Source: Flavobacteriales bacterium 33_180_T64
GTDB lineage: Bacteria > Bacteroidota > Bacteroidia > Flavobacteriales > Flavobacteriaceae
Direction of reading: 5' to 3'
DNA length: 64,000 bases
NCBI GenBank assembly: GCA_002162685.1
Contig: MAAQ01000008.1
Location: 83,057-147,056 of the forward strand
Of this stretch, positions 7,336 to 14,749 are shown piece after piece (position 1 is the stretch's first letter; each line of letters opens with the position of its first letter). The notes beneath the pieces were generated by a model. That model saw nothing but the letters and a program-made list of their open reading frames with translations. It did not search any database and had not been told where the DNA came from. A program made the position numbers and the translations under genes.

Positions 7336-9540
7336 ATGAACAACATGACAATTTCTATATGGAGATTTAGTCATCTTATATTGGCTATAATATCTTCCGT
7401 TTTTATCATATTAGCATCGCTTACAGGTAGTATTCTAGCATTTGAACCGATAACTAATACATTAACATCTCAGCCTATTGACACTATTGAGAATGTGACT
7501 ATTGCAGAAACAATAGCACATCTTGAAAGTAAATATGATGAGGTGCTTATGATTAAAAGAGATGAGAATGATTGTATTATAACATCTGTGATTACTTATA
7601 AAGGAGAAAGCGAGACATTTTATATCAATCCCATTTCAGGAGAAAAATTGGGCTATATTATTGAGAAAGCACCAATTTATAAGTTTGCTACTAATTTACA
7701 TCGCTCTTTGTTTTTAAAATCTACAGGTCGTTTCATTATAGGCTTAGTCTCTTTCTTTTTGTTTTTAATAACGATTACAGGAATGCTTTTAATCGCTAAG
7801 AGGCAAGGGGGTTTAAAACGATTTTTCTCAAAAATTATAAAAGAAAATTTTGAACAATATTATCATGTTGTGATTGGACGTGTACTATTAATTCCAATCC
7901 TTATAATAGCTTTAACAGGTGTTTATTTATCGTTAGAAAAATTTTCTCTTTTACCAAACCAGGAAATAACTCATTTTATTCAAGAAGAAGAATTAAACAT
8001 AGTTAAGATTCCAATTACAGAGTTTGATATTTTTAAAGCGGTTAAAATCTTAGATATTGAAAGTATTGAGTTCCCGTTTTCCGAAGATATAGAAGACTAT
8101 TTTTATGTTAAACTAAAGGATAAAGAAATTATTATCAATCAATATTCTGGTAATGTGGTTAGTGAAAAAAGGTATCCATTGGTACAAATTATGTCACATT
8201 GGAGTTTGATTTTACACACAGGAAGAGGTAATTTACTCTGGTCAATAGTCTTACTTTTTGCATGCTTAGGGTTACTGTTTTTTATCTACTCTGGCTTTAC
8301 GATGACTTTAAAACGCAGCCAAACGAAAGGAGTTATAAAGAATAAGTTTGATAAAGATGAGTCTGAATTTATAATCCTTGTAGGTTCAGAAACAGGAACC
8401 ACTTATAATTTTGCAGTACTATTTTATAACGCTTTAATTTCAGAAGAAAAAAGGGTGCATATGATAGAGTTGAACAAGTATTCAACTTACAATAAAGCAA
8501 AACATATTGTTGTTTTTACAGCAACTTATGGTGAAGGTGAAGCGCCTGTAAATGCTAAAAAATTTGAAGCTTTACTTGATAGTACAATTCAAAATAATAA
8601 TATGACTTATGCAGTCGTCGGTTTTGGGTCGTTGTTGTATCCAGCGTATTGTAAGTATGCCATTGTTGTTGATTCTCTTTTACAATTACATCAAAAATTT
8701 ATTCCTAAACTACCATTATATAAAATTAATAACCAATCATTTGAAGCCTTTTCGAATTGGTCTAAACTATGGAGCAATGACCTCGGATTTGATATACACA
8801 TTAAAATGCCAACGTTAAAATCGACGCAAGCGCATATTGAAACTTTTGAAGTTAAAAGTAGTACTAAATTAAATTGTGATAATTCTTTCCTATTAGAATT
8901 AAAACCACAAAAAAAAGTAAAATTTAAATCGGGCGATTTATTATCAGTCAAATTAAAAGAAAATGAAGCCGCTCGAATATATTCAATAGGAAAAAAGGAT
9001 GGAAATATTCTATTGAGTATAAAAAGGCATGAGCAAGGTTTATGCTCAAATTATCTCAATAATCTCAATAAAAATGATAAGATTAAAGCCTCAATTCAGC
9101 AAAATAAAAGTTTTCGGTTTCCGTCTAATGCTAAAGCTGTGGTGATGATTGCAAATGGAACAGGAATTGCCCCATTCCTAGGAATGATTAATGAAAATAA
9201 AAAACGAAAAAACATCCATTTATTTTGGGGAGGACGCACAAAAGCATCATTTGATATGTATGAAGAAGTCATATATAAAGCTTTTGATCTTAGCTATTTA
9301 AAAGAAATACGTATTGCGTATTCACAGGAACAAGAACATAGGTATGTACAGAATCTTGTTCGTCAAGACACCTGTTTTATAGCGAAGCATTTAAAAGACG
9401 AAGGTGTTATTATGATCTGTGGCTCTATTGCGATGCAAAATCAAGTGTTAGAGACATTGCACCATATTTCAATGTCAATACTCAATGTGCCTTTGAGTGT
9501 ATTTGAAAGTAAAGAACAAATAAAAATGGATTGCTATTAA
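7336..9540 (+). CDS. PepSY membrane / flavodoxin / ferredoxin-reductase fusion
   Basis: A 734-residue fusion. Residues 1-330 are a PepSY-associated membrane unit with four helices (about 11-36, 132-154, 178-200, 300-324), with His122, His177, His288 and His294 near helix ends as candidate haem ligands. Residues 345-485 form a flavodoxin domain (VGSETGTTYNFA phosphate loop, FTATYGEGEAP). Residues 500-734 form a ferredoxin-NADP reductase with the FAD motif ARIYSIG, GTGIAPFLGMI and the NADPH-side LFWGGRT and MICGS. The architecture is that of a sulfite-reductase-like diflavin module driving electrons through a membrane module to the periplasm. Ferric or haem reduction is the likely role from context. 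Confidence 0.85.
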   Translation: MNNMTISIWRFSHLILAIISSVFIILASLTGSILAFEPITNTLTSQPIDTIENVTIAETIAHLESKYDEVLMIKRDENDCIITSVITYKGESETFYINPISGEKLGYIIEKAPIYKFATNLHRSLFLKSTGRFIIGLVSFFLFLITITGMLLIAKRQGGLKRFFSKIIKENFEQYYHVVIGRVLLIPILIIALTGVYLSLEKFSLLPNQEITHFIQEEELNIVKIPITEFDIFKAVKILDIESIEFPFSEDIEDYFYVKLKDKEIIINQYSGNVVSEKRYPLVQIMSHWSLILHTGRGNLLWSIVLLFACLGLLFFIYSGFTMTLKRSQTKGVIKNKFDKDESEFIILVGSETGTTYNFAVLFYNALISEEKRVHMIELNKYSTYNKAKHIVVFTATYGEGEAPVNAKKFEALLDSTIQNNNMTYAVVGFGSLLYPAYCKYAIVVDSLLQLHQKFIPKLPLYKINNQSFEAFSNWSKLWSNDLGFDIHIKMPTLKSTQAHIETFEVKSSTKLNCDNSFLLELKPQKKVKFKSGDLLSVKLKENEAARIYSIGKKDGNILLSIKRHEQGLCSNYLNNLNKNDKIKASIQQNKSFRFPSNAKAVVMIANGTGIAPFLGMINENKKRKNIHLFWGGRTKASFDMYEEVIYKAFDLSYLKEIRIAYSQEQEHRYVQNLVRQDTCFIAKHLKDEGVIMICGSIAMQNQVLETLHHISMSILNVPLSVFESKEQIKMDCY

Positions 9541-9550
9541 AAATAAATAT

Positions 9551-9904
9551 ATGTGTCATAATATAAGAACGATATCAATAGTAAAAAGTGGTGAACTCTC
9601 TATTTGTGAAAATTGTAATGTATATCATCTAGAGTTTAATAATATCTATTTTGAATTCACTATTCAACAATTTAAACAGTTTAAAGACTATCTAGACGCC
9701 ATCGAAATTGGGTTTTGGGAACGGAAATATACCTGCTCTAAGATGAAACGAAAAATACCAATTCCATCAATACAAAACAACCTAGTGTTAATGTTTAATA
9801 GGCAGGAAATCAAAGAATTACAGTGTTTATTTTCTTTAGATGCAAATAGCAGCACTAAGCTTTTGCTGCTTAGTGAAATTGACTATACATTAATCGTTAA
9901 TTAA
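9551..9904 (+). CDS. Small conserved protein, DUF6686-like
   Basis: A 117-residue protein without signal peptide or membrane segment. It has ICENCNVYHLEFNN near residues 18-31, with a C-x-x-C pair, and FEFTIQQFKQFKDYL. I recognise this pattern from small flavobacterial proteins named DUF6686, of unknown function. It begins 10 bases after the PepSY fusion stop, so it is probably the last gene of the iron-linked operon. The C-x-x-C pair may bind a metal or be redox active, but only two Cys are close together. Family name is from memory. Confidence 0.55.
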   Translation: MCHNIRTISIVKSGELSICENCNVYHLEFNNIYFEFTIQQFKQFKDYLDAIEIGFWERKYTCSKMKRKIPIPSIQNNLVLMFNRQEIKELQCLFSLDANSSTKLLLLSEIDYTLIVN

Positions 9905-9906
9905 AT

Positions 9907-9929
9907 TTATTTAAATTTAATCTAAATAA
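9907..9929. promoter_or_regulatory. Palindromic operator, probable Fur-type iron box (site 2)
   Basis: A 23-bp near-perfect palindrome, TTATTTAAATT-T-AATCTAAATAA, with half-sites matching in 10 of 11 positions. It ends two bases before the -33 TTTG of the porin promoter at 9932, in position to block RNA polymerase. It starts two bases after the stop codon of the preceding gene. Confidence 0.6.
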
Positions 9930-9931
9930 AC

Positions 9932-9962
9932 TTTGGAGATGTTAATTAGTAACTTATTTTTG
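9932..9962 (+). promoter_or_regulatory. Promoter of the porin-ferritin block
   Basis: TTTG at 9932-9935, 19-base spacer, TATTTTTG at 9955-9962: an ideal Bacteroidetes promoter. Transcription would begin near 9967-9969 and give a 5' leader of about 90 bases that contains operator site 3. Confidence 0.75.
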
Positions 9963-9979
9963 CACTCGAATTACAGATA

Positions 9980-10002
9980 TTATTTGTAATAAGTCTAAAT
10001 AA
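9980..10002. promoter_or_regulatory. Palindromic operator, probable Fur-type iron box (site 3)
   Basis: A weaker 23-bp copy, TTATTTGTAAT-A-AGTCTAAATAA, with 8 of 11 half-site positions matching. It lies just downstream of the predicted transcription start, 73 bases centre to centre from site 2, so the promoter is bracketed by two sites. Confidence 0.5.
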
Positions 10003-10059
10003 AAACAATTAATAACAAAAGTAAATTCGCAGATAGCGAAAATTTAAAAGCGTATTACC

Positions 10060-11220
10060 ATGAATAAAAAATTATTAGCCCTTATAATTACTTTGTCAGT
10101 TGCATTTACCTATGCTCAAACTGTACCAGATTCTTTATATACAAATCCTCAAAATCAACAAAATGCAGCTCAACGTATTTTGTCAGGAAATATTAATACA
10201 GGAGTTACTGTTGGAGGTTATGGAGAAATTACATACAATCAACCAGAAGCAGATAATGGCGAGTTAGATGTGCAGCGTTTGGTATTACTTTTTGGTTATA
10301 AGTTTAATGATAAAGTACAATTTATTACTGAAGTAGAATTAGAACATGTTGAAGAAGTTTTTGTTGAACAAGCATTTATTCAGTATAGCTTAAATGATAA
10401 TGTTAATCTTCGAGGAGGTTTAATGTTAGTACCTATGGGAATTGTTAACGAATATCACGAACCTACTACATTTAATGGTGTAGAAAGACCAAGTGTTGAT
10501 GGAAGTATTGTTCCTTCAACATGGAGAGAAATTGGTTTTGGTGTTTCTGGACGTTTTGATAATGCTTCATTAAGATACCAGGCTTATGTATTCAACGGTT
10601 TTTCATCAGTAAATGGATCTAAAGTTTTAGGCGGAAAAAACGGATTGAGAAATGGAAGACAAAAAGGAATCCGTTCTACAGTAGATTCTCCAAATCTAGC
10701 GGCTAAATTAGATTACTACGGAATTAAAGGATTACGTTTAGGGTTATCTGGATATTTTGGTCGTACTCAAGCTGAAGATGATATAGAAGATATTGATGGA
10801 ACTTCTGTAGGAATCTCTATGCTTGGTTTTGATGCGCGATATGCATATCAACGTTTTACTGCACGTGGACAATTTATTCATGCAAGTATCAGCGATAGTG
10901 AAGATTATAATACTTTAAATTCTGCAGATTTAGGTAGTGCTTTACAAGGGTATTATGTTGAAGCTGCTTATAATTTATTACCACTAGCTAAGGAGCAACA
11001 ATTATATGCTTTTGCTAGATATGAAGATTTTGATACACATGCATCAGTTGATGGTGGATTAATGAAAAATGATAGCTACGATCGTAATGAATGGACCTTT
11101 GGTTTGAGTTATAAAATTGCTCCTGGAGCAGTTGTAAAAGCTGATTACCAAATTAAAGATAATGAGACAGATGCTGATGTGCCTAATCAATTAAATGTTG
11201 GTTTAGGAGTTTGGTTCTAA
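10060..11220 (+). CDS. Outer-membrane porin (OprO/OprP-like)
   Basis: A 386-residue outer-membrane beta-barrel. The signal peptide ends TYAQ, followed by GGYGEITYN, DVQRLVLLFGYKFND and FVEQAFIQYS, the strand pattern of phosphate-selective-porin-like barrels, and the chain ends in the aromatic residues VWF. It is driven by its own promoter flanked by two iron-box-like operators, and followed by an FMN-binding protein and ferritin. The substrate cannot be told from the sequence; context suggests uptake linked to iron, not phosphate. Alternative promoters downstream mean that it need not be strictly co-transcribed with the next gene. Confidence 0.75.
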   Translation: MNKKLLALIITLSVAFTYAQTVPDSLYTNPQNQQNAAQRILSGNINTGVTVGGYGEITYNQPEADNGELDVQRLVLLFGYKFNDKVQFITEVELEHVEEVFVEQAFIQYSLNDNVNLRGGLMLVPMGIVNEYHEPTTFNGVERPSVDGSIVPSTWREIGFGVSGRFDNASLRYQAYVFNGFSSVNGSKVLGGKNGLRNGRQKGIRSTVDSPNLAAKLDYYGIKGLRLGLSGYFGRTQAEDDIEDIDGTSVGISMLGFDARYAYQRFTARGQFIHASISDSEDYNTLNSADLGSALQGYYVEAAYNLLPLAKEQQLYAFARYEDFDTHASVDGGLMKNDSYDRNEWTFGLSYKIAPGAVVKADYQIKDNETDADVPNQLNVGLGVWF

Positions 11221-11251
11221 AACTATTTTGAATATAATTTATCCTATACTT

Positions 11252-11283
11252 AGCCAATTAAGAATATATATTCTTAATTGGCT
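11252..11283. repeat. Perfect 32-bp palindrome
   Basis: Left half AGCCAATTAAGAATAT (11252-11267) is followed directly by its exact reverse complement (11268-11283). There is no T-tract after it, so a standard terminator is unlikely. It overlaps the TTG at 11278-11280 that would serve as -33 element for the FMN-binding gene, which suggests a regulator binding site, although an mRNA hairpin ending the porin transcript is also possible. Confidence 0.7.
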
Positions 11284-11309
11284 AATAGGGTTTTAAAAGC
11301 TTACTTTTG
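11278..11309 (+). promoter_or_regulatory. Promoter of the FMN-binding protein gene
   Basis: TTG at 11278-11280, 21-base spacer, TACTTTTG at 11302-11309. The -7 motif ends four bases before the ATG at 11314, again predicting a leaderless or nearly leaderless transcript. Confidence 0.55.
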
Positions 11310-11313
11310 TAAT

Positions 11314-11841
11314 ATGAAATTTATGCACGTTTTATTGGTATGTTTATCACTTTTATTTGTGAGTTCTCAATTGCCTAAAAACATTCTAAAAAAAGTTGAT
11401 AAAGAAATAAAGAATACTTATAATGTTGAAGAATTTGTTTTAGAAGCTAAGGTTTTTGAAACTGAAATTGTAAAACATCTTCCTTCTAAATTTGGTGCAA
11501 ATAATTTTTTTAAAATTAAAAAAGATACCACATTATTAGGATACGCTTATGTTTCAAAAGCGGCTAGCAAAACAGATCAATTTGACTATTTAATTTTACT
11601 AAATAAAGATTTAGTAATTGAAAAAGCTAAAGTCCTTATTTATAGAGAAAATTATGGAGGAGAAATTGGTAGTAAACGTTGGTTGAAACAATTTGTTGGG
11701 AAAACTCCTAAAGACGAACTTAAATATATGCAAAATATTGCTGCTATTTCAGGAGCAACAATCTCAGTTAGATCTCTAACAACAGCTATAAATGATTTAT
11801 TAAGATCTTTACAAACTCTTCAAACAAAAAATAGTCTATAA
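11314..11841 (+). CDS. FMN-binding domain protein, exported
   Basis: A 175-residue protein with a signal peptide (residues 1-18) and one FMN_bind domain as in RnfG/NqrC. It has YRENYGGEIGSKRWLKQFVGK (residues 110-130), matching the Y-x-E-x-x-G-x-E-I and F-x-G-K signature, and SGATIS (146-151), matching the core of the flavin-attachment motif with T149 as acceptor. The Asp three residues before the Ser is replaced by Ala (A143). I chose the ATG at 11314 because a longer frame from 11278 starts within the promoter and spoils the signal peptide. It is followed by a 1-base overlap with the next gene. Confidence 0.75.
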   Translation: MKFMHVLLVCLSLLFVSSQLPKNILKKVDKEIKNTYNVEEFVLEAKVFETEIVKHLPSKFGANNFFKIKKDTTLLGYAYVSKAASKTDQFDYLILLNKDLVIEKAKVLIYRENYGGEIGSKRWLKQFVGKTPKDELKYMQNIAAISGATISVRSLTTAINDLLRSLQTLQTKNSL

Positions 11842-12347
11842 TGCAACTTAATGGAATGCTTTCTACGTTTCCTAAAGAGATAAAAATGTTGATAACAGCA
11901 TTTATTATCGTATTGAGTATTGGGTTTTATACAGGCTTATTGTTTGTTAGTGAAACATCTTCGGTTCACCCTAACGGTATTGAAGAACAATATTTAGGGA
12001 ACGAAGCTGATGAAGATGCTTTAATAATGAAATTTAAAAAAAGCGAACAAGAAATGCTAACACTTGTTCATGGTCATATTTTATCGATGTCAATTATTTT
12101 CTTTTTGGTAGGTGTAATTTTATGTACAACAAAACTTCCCCAAAAAATAAAAATAATATTAATAGTAGAACCGTTTGCTTCGGTTTTGTTCACTTTTGGA
12201 GGGCTCTATTTTCTATGGAAAAATATACTGTGGATGAAGTATATTGTCATGATTTCTGGAAGCTTAATGACGCTGTCTTTTACAATTTCTGTTGTAGTAA
12301 TCCTTTATCAATTATTTGTACCTAGGAAGATCGTTCAGTATAAATAA
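11841..12347 (+). CDS. Small four-helix membrane protein
   Basis: A 168-residue protein with hydrophobic segments near residues 13-32, 74-94, 104-124 and 132-156, and a hydrophilic loop between the first two. His77 and His79 in LVHGHILSMS at the start of helix 2 could bind haem or metal. I do not recognise a named family. Its ATG overlaps the stop codon of the FMN-binding gene (TAATG), so the two are translationally coupled, and ferritin follows after 25 bases. Context suggests a membrane partner of the FMN-binding protein; that is inference. Confidence 0.7.
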   Translation: MQLNGMLSTFPKEIKMLITAFIIVLSIGFYTGLLFVSETSSVHPNGIEEQYLGNEADEDALIMKFKKSEQEMLTLVHGHILSMSIIFFLVGVILCTTKLPQKIKIILIVEPFASVLFTFGGLYFLWKNILWMKYIVMISGSLMTLSFTISVVVILYQLFVPRKIVQYK

Positions 12348-12372
12348 CTATCTTCGTATAAAACAGATTACT

Positions 12373-12879
12373 ATGAATGCAGCTATTGAAAAATTACTAA
12401 ATAATCAAATCAAATACGAAGCTCAAGCTTCTATGCAATATTTGGCTATGGCTTCTTGGGCTGATGCTAAAGGATATAATGGTGTAGCAGATTTTTTTTA
12501 TAGCCAATCAGAAGAAGAACGTGTTCACATGACAAAACTGGTTAAGTTTGTTAATGAAAGAAGTGGACATGTTATTATTCCTGAATTAGATAAATCTAAA
12601 CATGATTTTAATACTCTTAACGAACTTTTTGAAACCTTTTTAAAAAGCGAAATGTTTGTTACAGAACAAATTAACCATGTTATTTATGAATGCTTAAAGC
12701 ATAAAGACTATAATGTTCATAATTTTATGCAATGGTATGTCACCGAGCAACTTGAAGAAGAAGCCATGGCGAGAACGTTATTAGATAAGCTAAATATTAT
12801 TGGTACAGATAAATCAGGACACTATTTGTTTGATCGTGATATAAATGCAATTGCAGCGTCTCAGAATAAAACACAATAA
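12373..12879 (+). CDS. ftnA: Ferritin
   Basis: A 168-residue ferritin of the FtnA type. The ferroxidase residues E16, E49 and H52 are visible in IKYEAQASMQYL and SEEERVHM, and the third-helix QINHVIYEC and fourth-helix YVTEQLEEEAMARTLLDKL segments carry the remaining Gln and Glu ligands. I chose the ATG at 12373; a longer frame from 12316 overlaps the preceding gene and has no ferritin homology in its extension. It ends the porin/FMN-binding block and is followed by a terminator. It stores iron as ferric oxide in the cytoplasm. Confidence 0.92.
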   Translation: MNAAIEKLLNNQIKYEAQASMQYLAMASWADAKGYNGVADFFYSQSEEERVHMTKLVKFVNERSGHVIIPELDKSKHDFNTLNELFETFLKSEMFVTEQINHVIYECLKHKDYNVHNFMQWYVTEQLEEEAMARTLLDKLNIIGTDKSGHYLFDRDINAIAASQNKTQ

Positions 12880-12912
12880 AATAAGGTAAACCTGTTGATA
12901 ACTATATAGTTT

Positions 12913-12940
12913 AAGATTCCTTTTTAGGAATCTTTTTTTT
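12913..12940 (+). terminator. Terminator after ferritin
   Basis: Stem AAGATTCC (12913-12920) with GGAATCTT (12927-12934), loop TTTTTA, then a run of T to 12940. Confidence 0.85.
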
Positions 12941-12941
12941 G

Positions 12942-12949
12942 TACTTTTG
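12942..12949 (+). promoter_or_regulatory. -7 element for the 47-residue protein
   Basis: TACTTTTG matches TAnnTTTG exactly, 25 bases before the ATG at 12975. The -33 element would lie within the terminator stem; no good TTTG is seen there. Confidence 0.45.
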
Positions 12950-12974
12950 CGTTTATTTAGAATAAATTAAAATA

Positions 12975-13118
12975 ATGAAAGCAGAATTAACTATCGATTC
13001 TTTTCCAATTATAATCACATCTTGTATTATCTATTGCGATATTGACAAGAAGAAAAAGTGTTGTAAAAAGTTTAAAAAGAAAGGGAAGATAAATTGTAAA
13101 CGCTGCCCAAGGATTTAA
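12975..13118 (+). CDS. 47-residue Cys-rich basic protein
   Basis: An unrecognised small gene. It starts MKAELTIDSFPIIITSCIIY, a mildly hydrophobic half, and ends in a Lys-rich half with CC followed by KKFKKKGK and then C-K-R-C-P. In all there are six Cys (17, 21, 29, 30, 41, 44). The arrangement suggests a metal-binding or RNA/DNA-binding mini-protein. Support for it being real: an exact -7 promoter box 25 bases upstream, a clean ATG, codon use like the neighbours, and a terminator isolating it from ferritin. It lies between ferritin and guaB. Confidence 0.5.
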   Translation: MKAELTIDSFPIIITSCIIYCDIDKKKKCCKKFKKKGKINCKRCPRI

Positions 13119-13215
13119 ATCTTCTATTTTTCATGAATAACATTTTATTTATTTATGAATGTACTATTTCATTTAAGATTTAATAAACTCTTAATAATAT
13201 TCCTTATTTTAATTG

Positions 13216-13248
13216 TATCTTTGCATGCAATTATAACTGTAATTGCAT
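13216..13248 (+). promoter_or_regulatory. guaB promoter -7 box and adjoining inverted repeat
   Basis: TATCTTTG at 13216-13223 is an exact -7 match. It is followed at once by an inverted repeat, ATGCAATTA (13225-13233) and TAATTGCAT (13240-13248), with loop TAACTG, that fills the whole predicted leader up to the base before the ATG at 13250. The repeat could be an operator or an mRNA hairpin that hides the start codon. Confidence 0.5.
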
Positions 13249-13249
13249 C

Positions 13250-14722
13250 ATGACAGCACACGAAAATAAAATTGTTGGAGAAGGTCTTACTTATGACGAC
13301 GTACTCTTAATTCCAGCATTTTCCGAAGTTTTACCAAGAGAAGTAAATATTCAAGCCAAATTCACACGTAACATTACGATAAATATTCCTGTAGTTTCTG
13401 CAGCAATGGACACCGTTACCGAAAGTAAAATGGCTATTGCCATGGCACAAGAAGGTGGTATTGGCGTACTTCATAAGAACATGACTATTGAGCAACAAGC
13501 TCAGAAAGTACGTAAAGTTAAGCGTGCCGAAAGTGGAATGATCATAGATCCTGTAACCTTGCCGTTAACAGCTAAAGTGAATGATGCTAAGAGCAGTATG
13601 GCAGAGCATAAGATTGGTGGAATTCCAATTGTTGATGAACAAGGCACTCTTATAGGTATTGTAACCAATCGTGATTTGCGTTTTGAGCATGAAAATGATA
13701 GACCAATTGTTGAAGTGATGACTAGTGAGAATCTAGTAACTGCTGCAGTTGGAACATCTTTAAAAGATGCAGAAAAAATACTTCAGCAAAATAAAATTGA
13801 AAAATTATTAATTGTTGACGATAATTATAAATTAGTTGGACTCATCACATTTAGAGATATTACAAAAGTAACTCAAAAGCCAAATGCAAATAAAGATTCC
13901 TACGGAAGATTACGTGTTGCAGCTGCAATTGGAGTTACAGGTGACGCTGTTGATAGAGCATCTGCCCTAGTAAAAGCTGGAGTTGATGCCGTAATTATTG
14001 ATACTGCTCATGGTCATACAAAAGGTGTGGTAATGGTATTGAAAGCGATTAAAGCACAATTTCCAAATCTAGAAGTTATTGTAGGAAACATAGCAACAGG
14101 TGAAGCCGCTAAATACTTAGTAGAAGCAGGAGCAGATGCTGTGAAAGTGGGTATTGGACCGGGTTCTATTTGTACAACTAGAGTTGTTGCAGGTGTTGGG
14201 TTTCCACAATTTTCAGCAGTATTAGAAGTTGCAGCAGCGATTAAAGGAACTGGTGTTCCCGTAATTGCAGATGGAGGAATTCGTTATACTGGTGATATTC
14301 CAAAAGCAATTGCAGCTGGAGCTGATTGTGTCATGTTAGGATCATTATTGGCAGGAACAAAAGAGAGTCCAGGAGAAACTATTATCTATGAAGGGCGTAA
14401 GTTTAAATCGTATCGTGGAATGGGTTCTGTAGAGGCAATGAAACAAGGAAGTAAAGATCGATATTTCCAAGATGTTGAAGATGATATCAAGAAATTAGTT
14501 CCAGAAGGAATCGTAGGACGTGTGCCTTATAAAGGAGAATTGTTTGAAAGTATTCATCAATTTGTTGGTGGTTTGCGTGCAGGAATGGGCTATTGTGGTT
14601 CAAAAGATATTGAAACATTGAAAGATATAGGTCGTTTTGTGAAAATTACATCTTCTGGAATTAATGAAAGTCATCCTCATGATGTGACTATTACTAAAGA
14701 AGCACCTAACTATTCGAGATAG
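13250..14722 (+). CDS. guaB: Inosine-5'-monophosphate dehydrogenase
   Basis: A 490-residue IMPDH, the rate-limiting NAD-dependent step from IMP to XMP in GMP synthesis. The N-terminal [18 protein letters not shown] and AAMDTVTES are standard, two CBS domains occupy about residues 95-215 ([21 protein letters not shown]), and the catalytic loop [15 protein letters not shown] carries the nucleophilic Cys. The active-site flap [10 protein letters not shown] is present and the length is typical. It stands alone, with a converging gene 27 bases downstream. Confidence 0.97.
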   Translation: MTAHENKIVGEGLTYDDVLLIPAFSEVLPREVNIQAKFTRNITINIPVVSAAMDTVTESKMAIAMAQEGGIGVLHKNMTIEQQAQKVRKVKRAESGMIIDPVTLPLTAKVNDAKSSMAEHKIGGIPIVDEQGTLIGIVTNRDLRFEHENDRPIVEVMTSENLVTAAVGTSLKDAEKILQQNKIEKLLIVDDNYKLVGLITFRDITKVTQKPNANKDSYGRLRVAAAIGVTGDAVDRASALVKAGVDAVIIDTAHGHTKGVVMVLKAIKAQFPNLEVIVGNIATGEAAKYLVEAGADAVKVGIGPGSICTTRVVAGVGFPQFSAVLEVAAAIKGTGVPVIADGGIRYTGDIPKAIAAGADCVMLGSLLAGTKESPGETIIYEGRKFKSYRGMGSVEAMKQGSKDRYFQDVEDDIKKLVPEGIVGRVPYKGELFESIHQFVGGLRAGMGYCGSKDIETLKDIGRFVKITSSGINESHPHDVTITKEAPNYSR

Positions 14723-14749
14723 AATTAAAGCTTATAACAGGTTTTATTT

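Noticed and set aside
12316..12372. Longer ferritin with 19 extra residues
   Set aside because: The extension overlaps the preceding membrane protein gene and does not look like ferritin.
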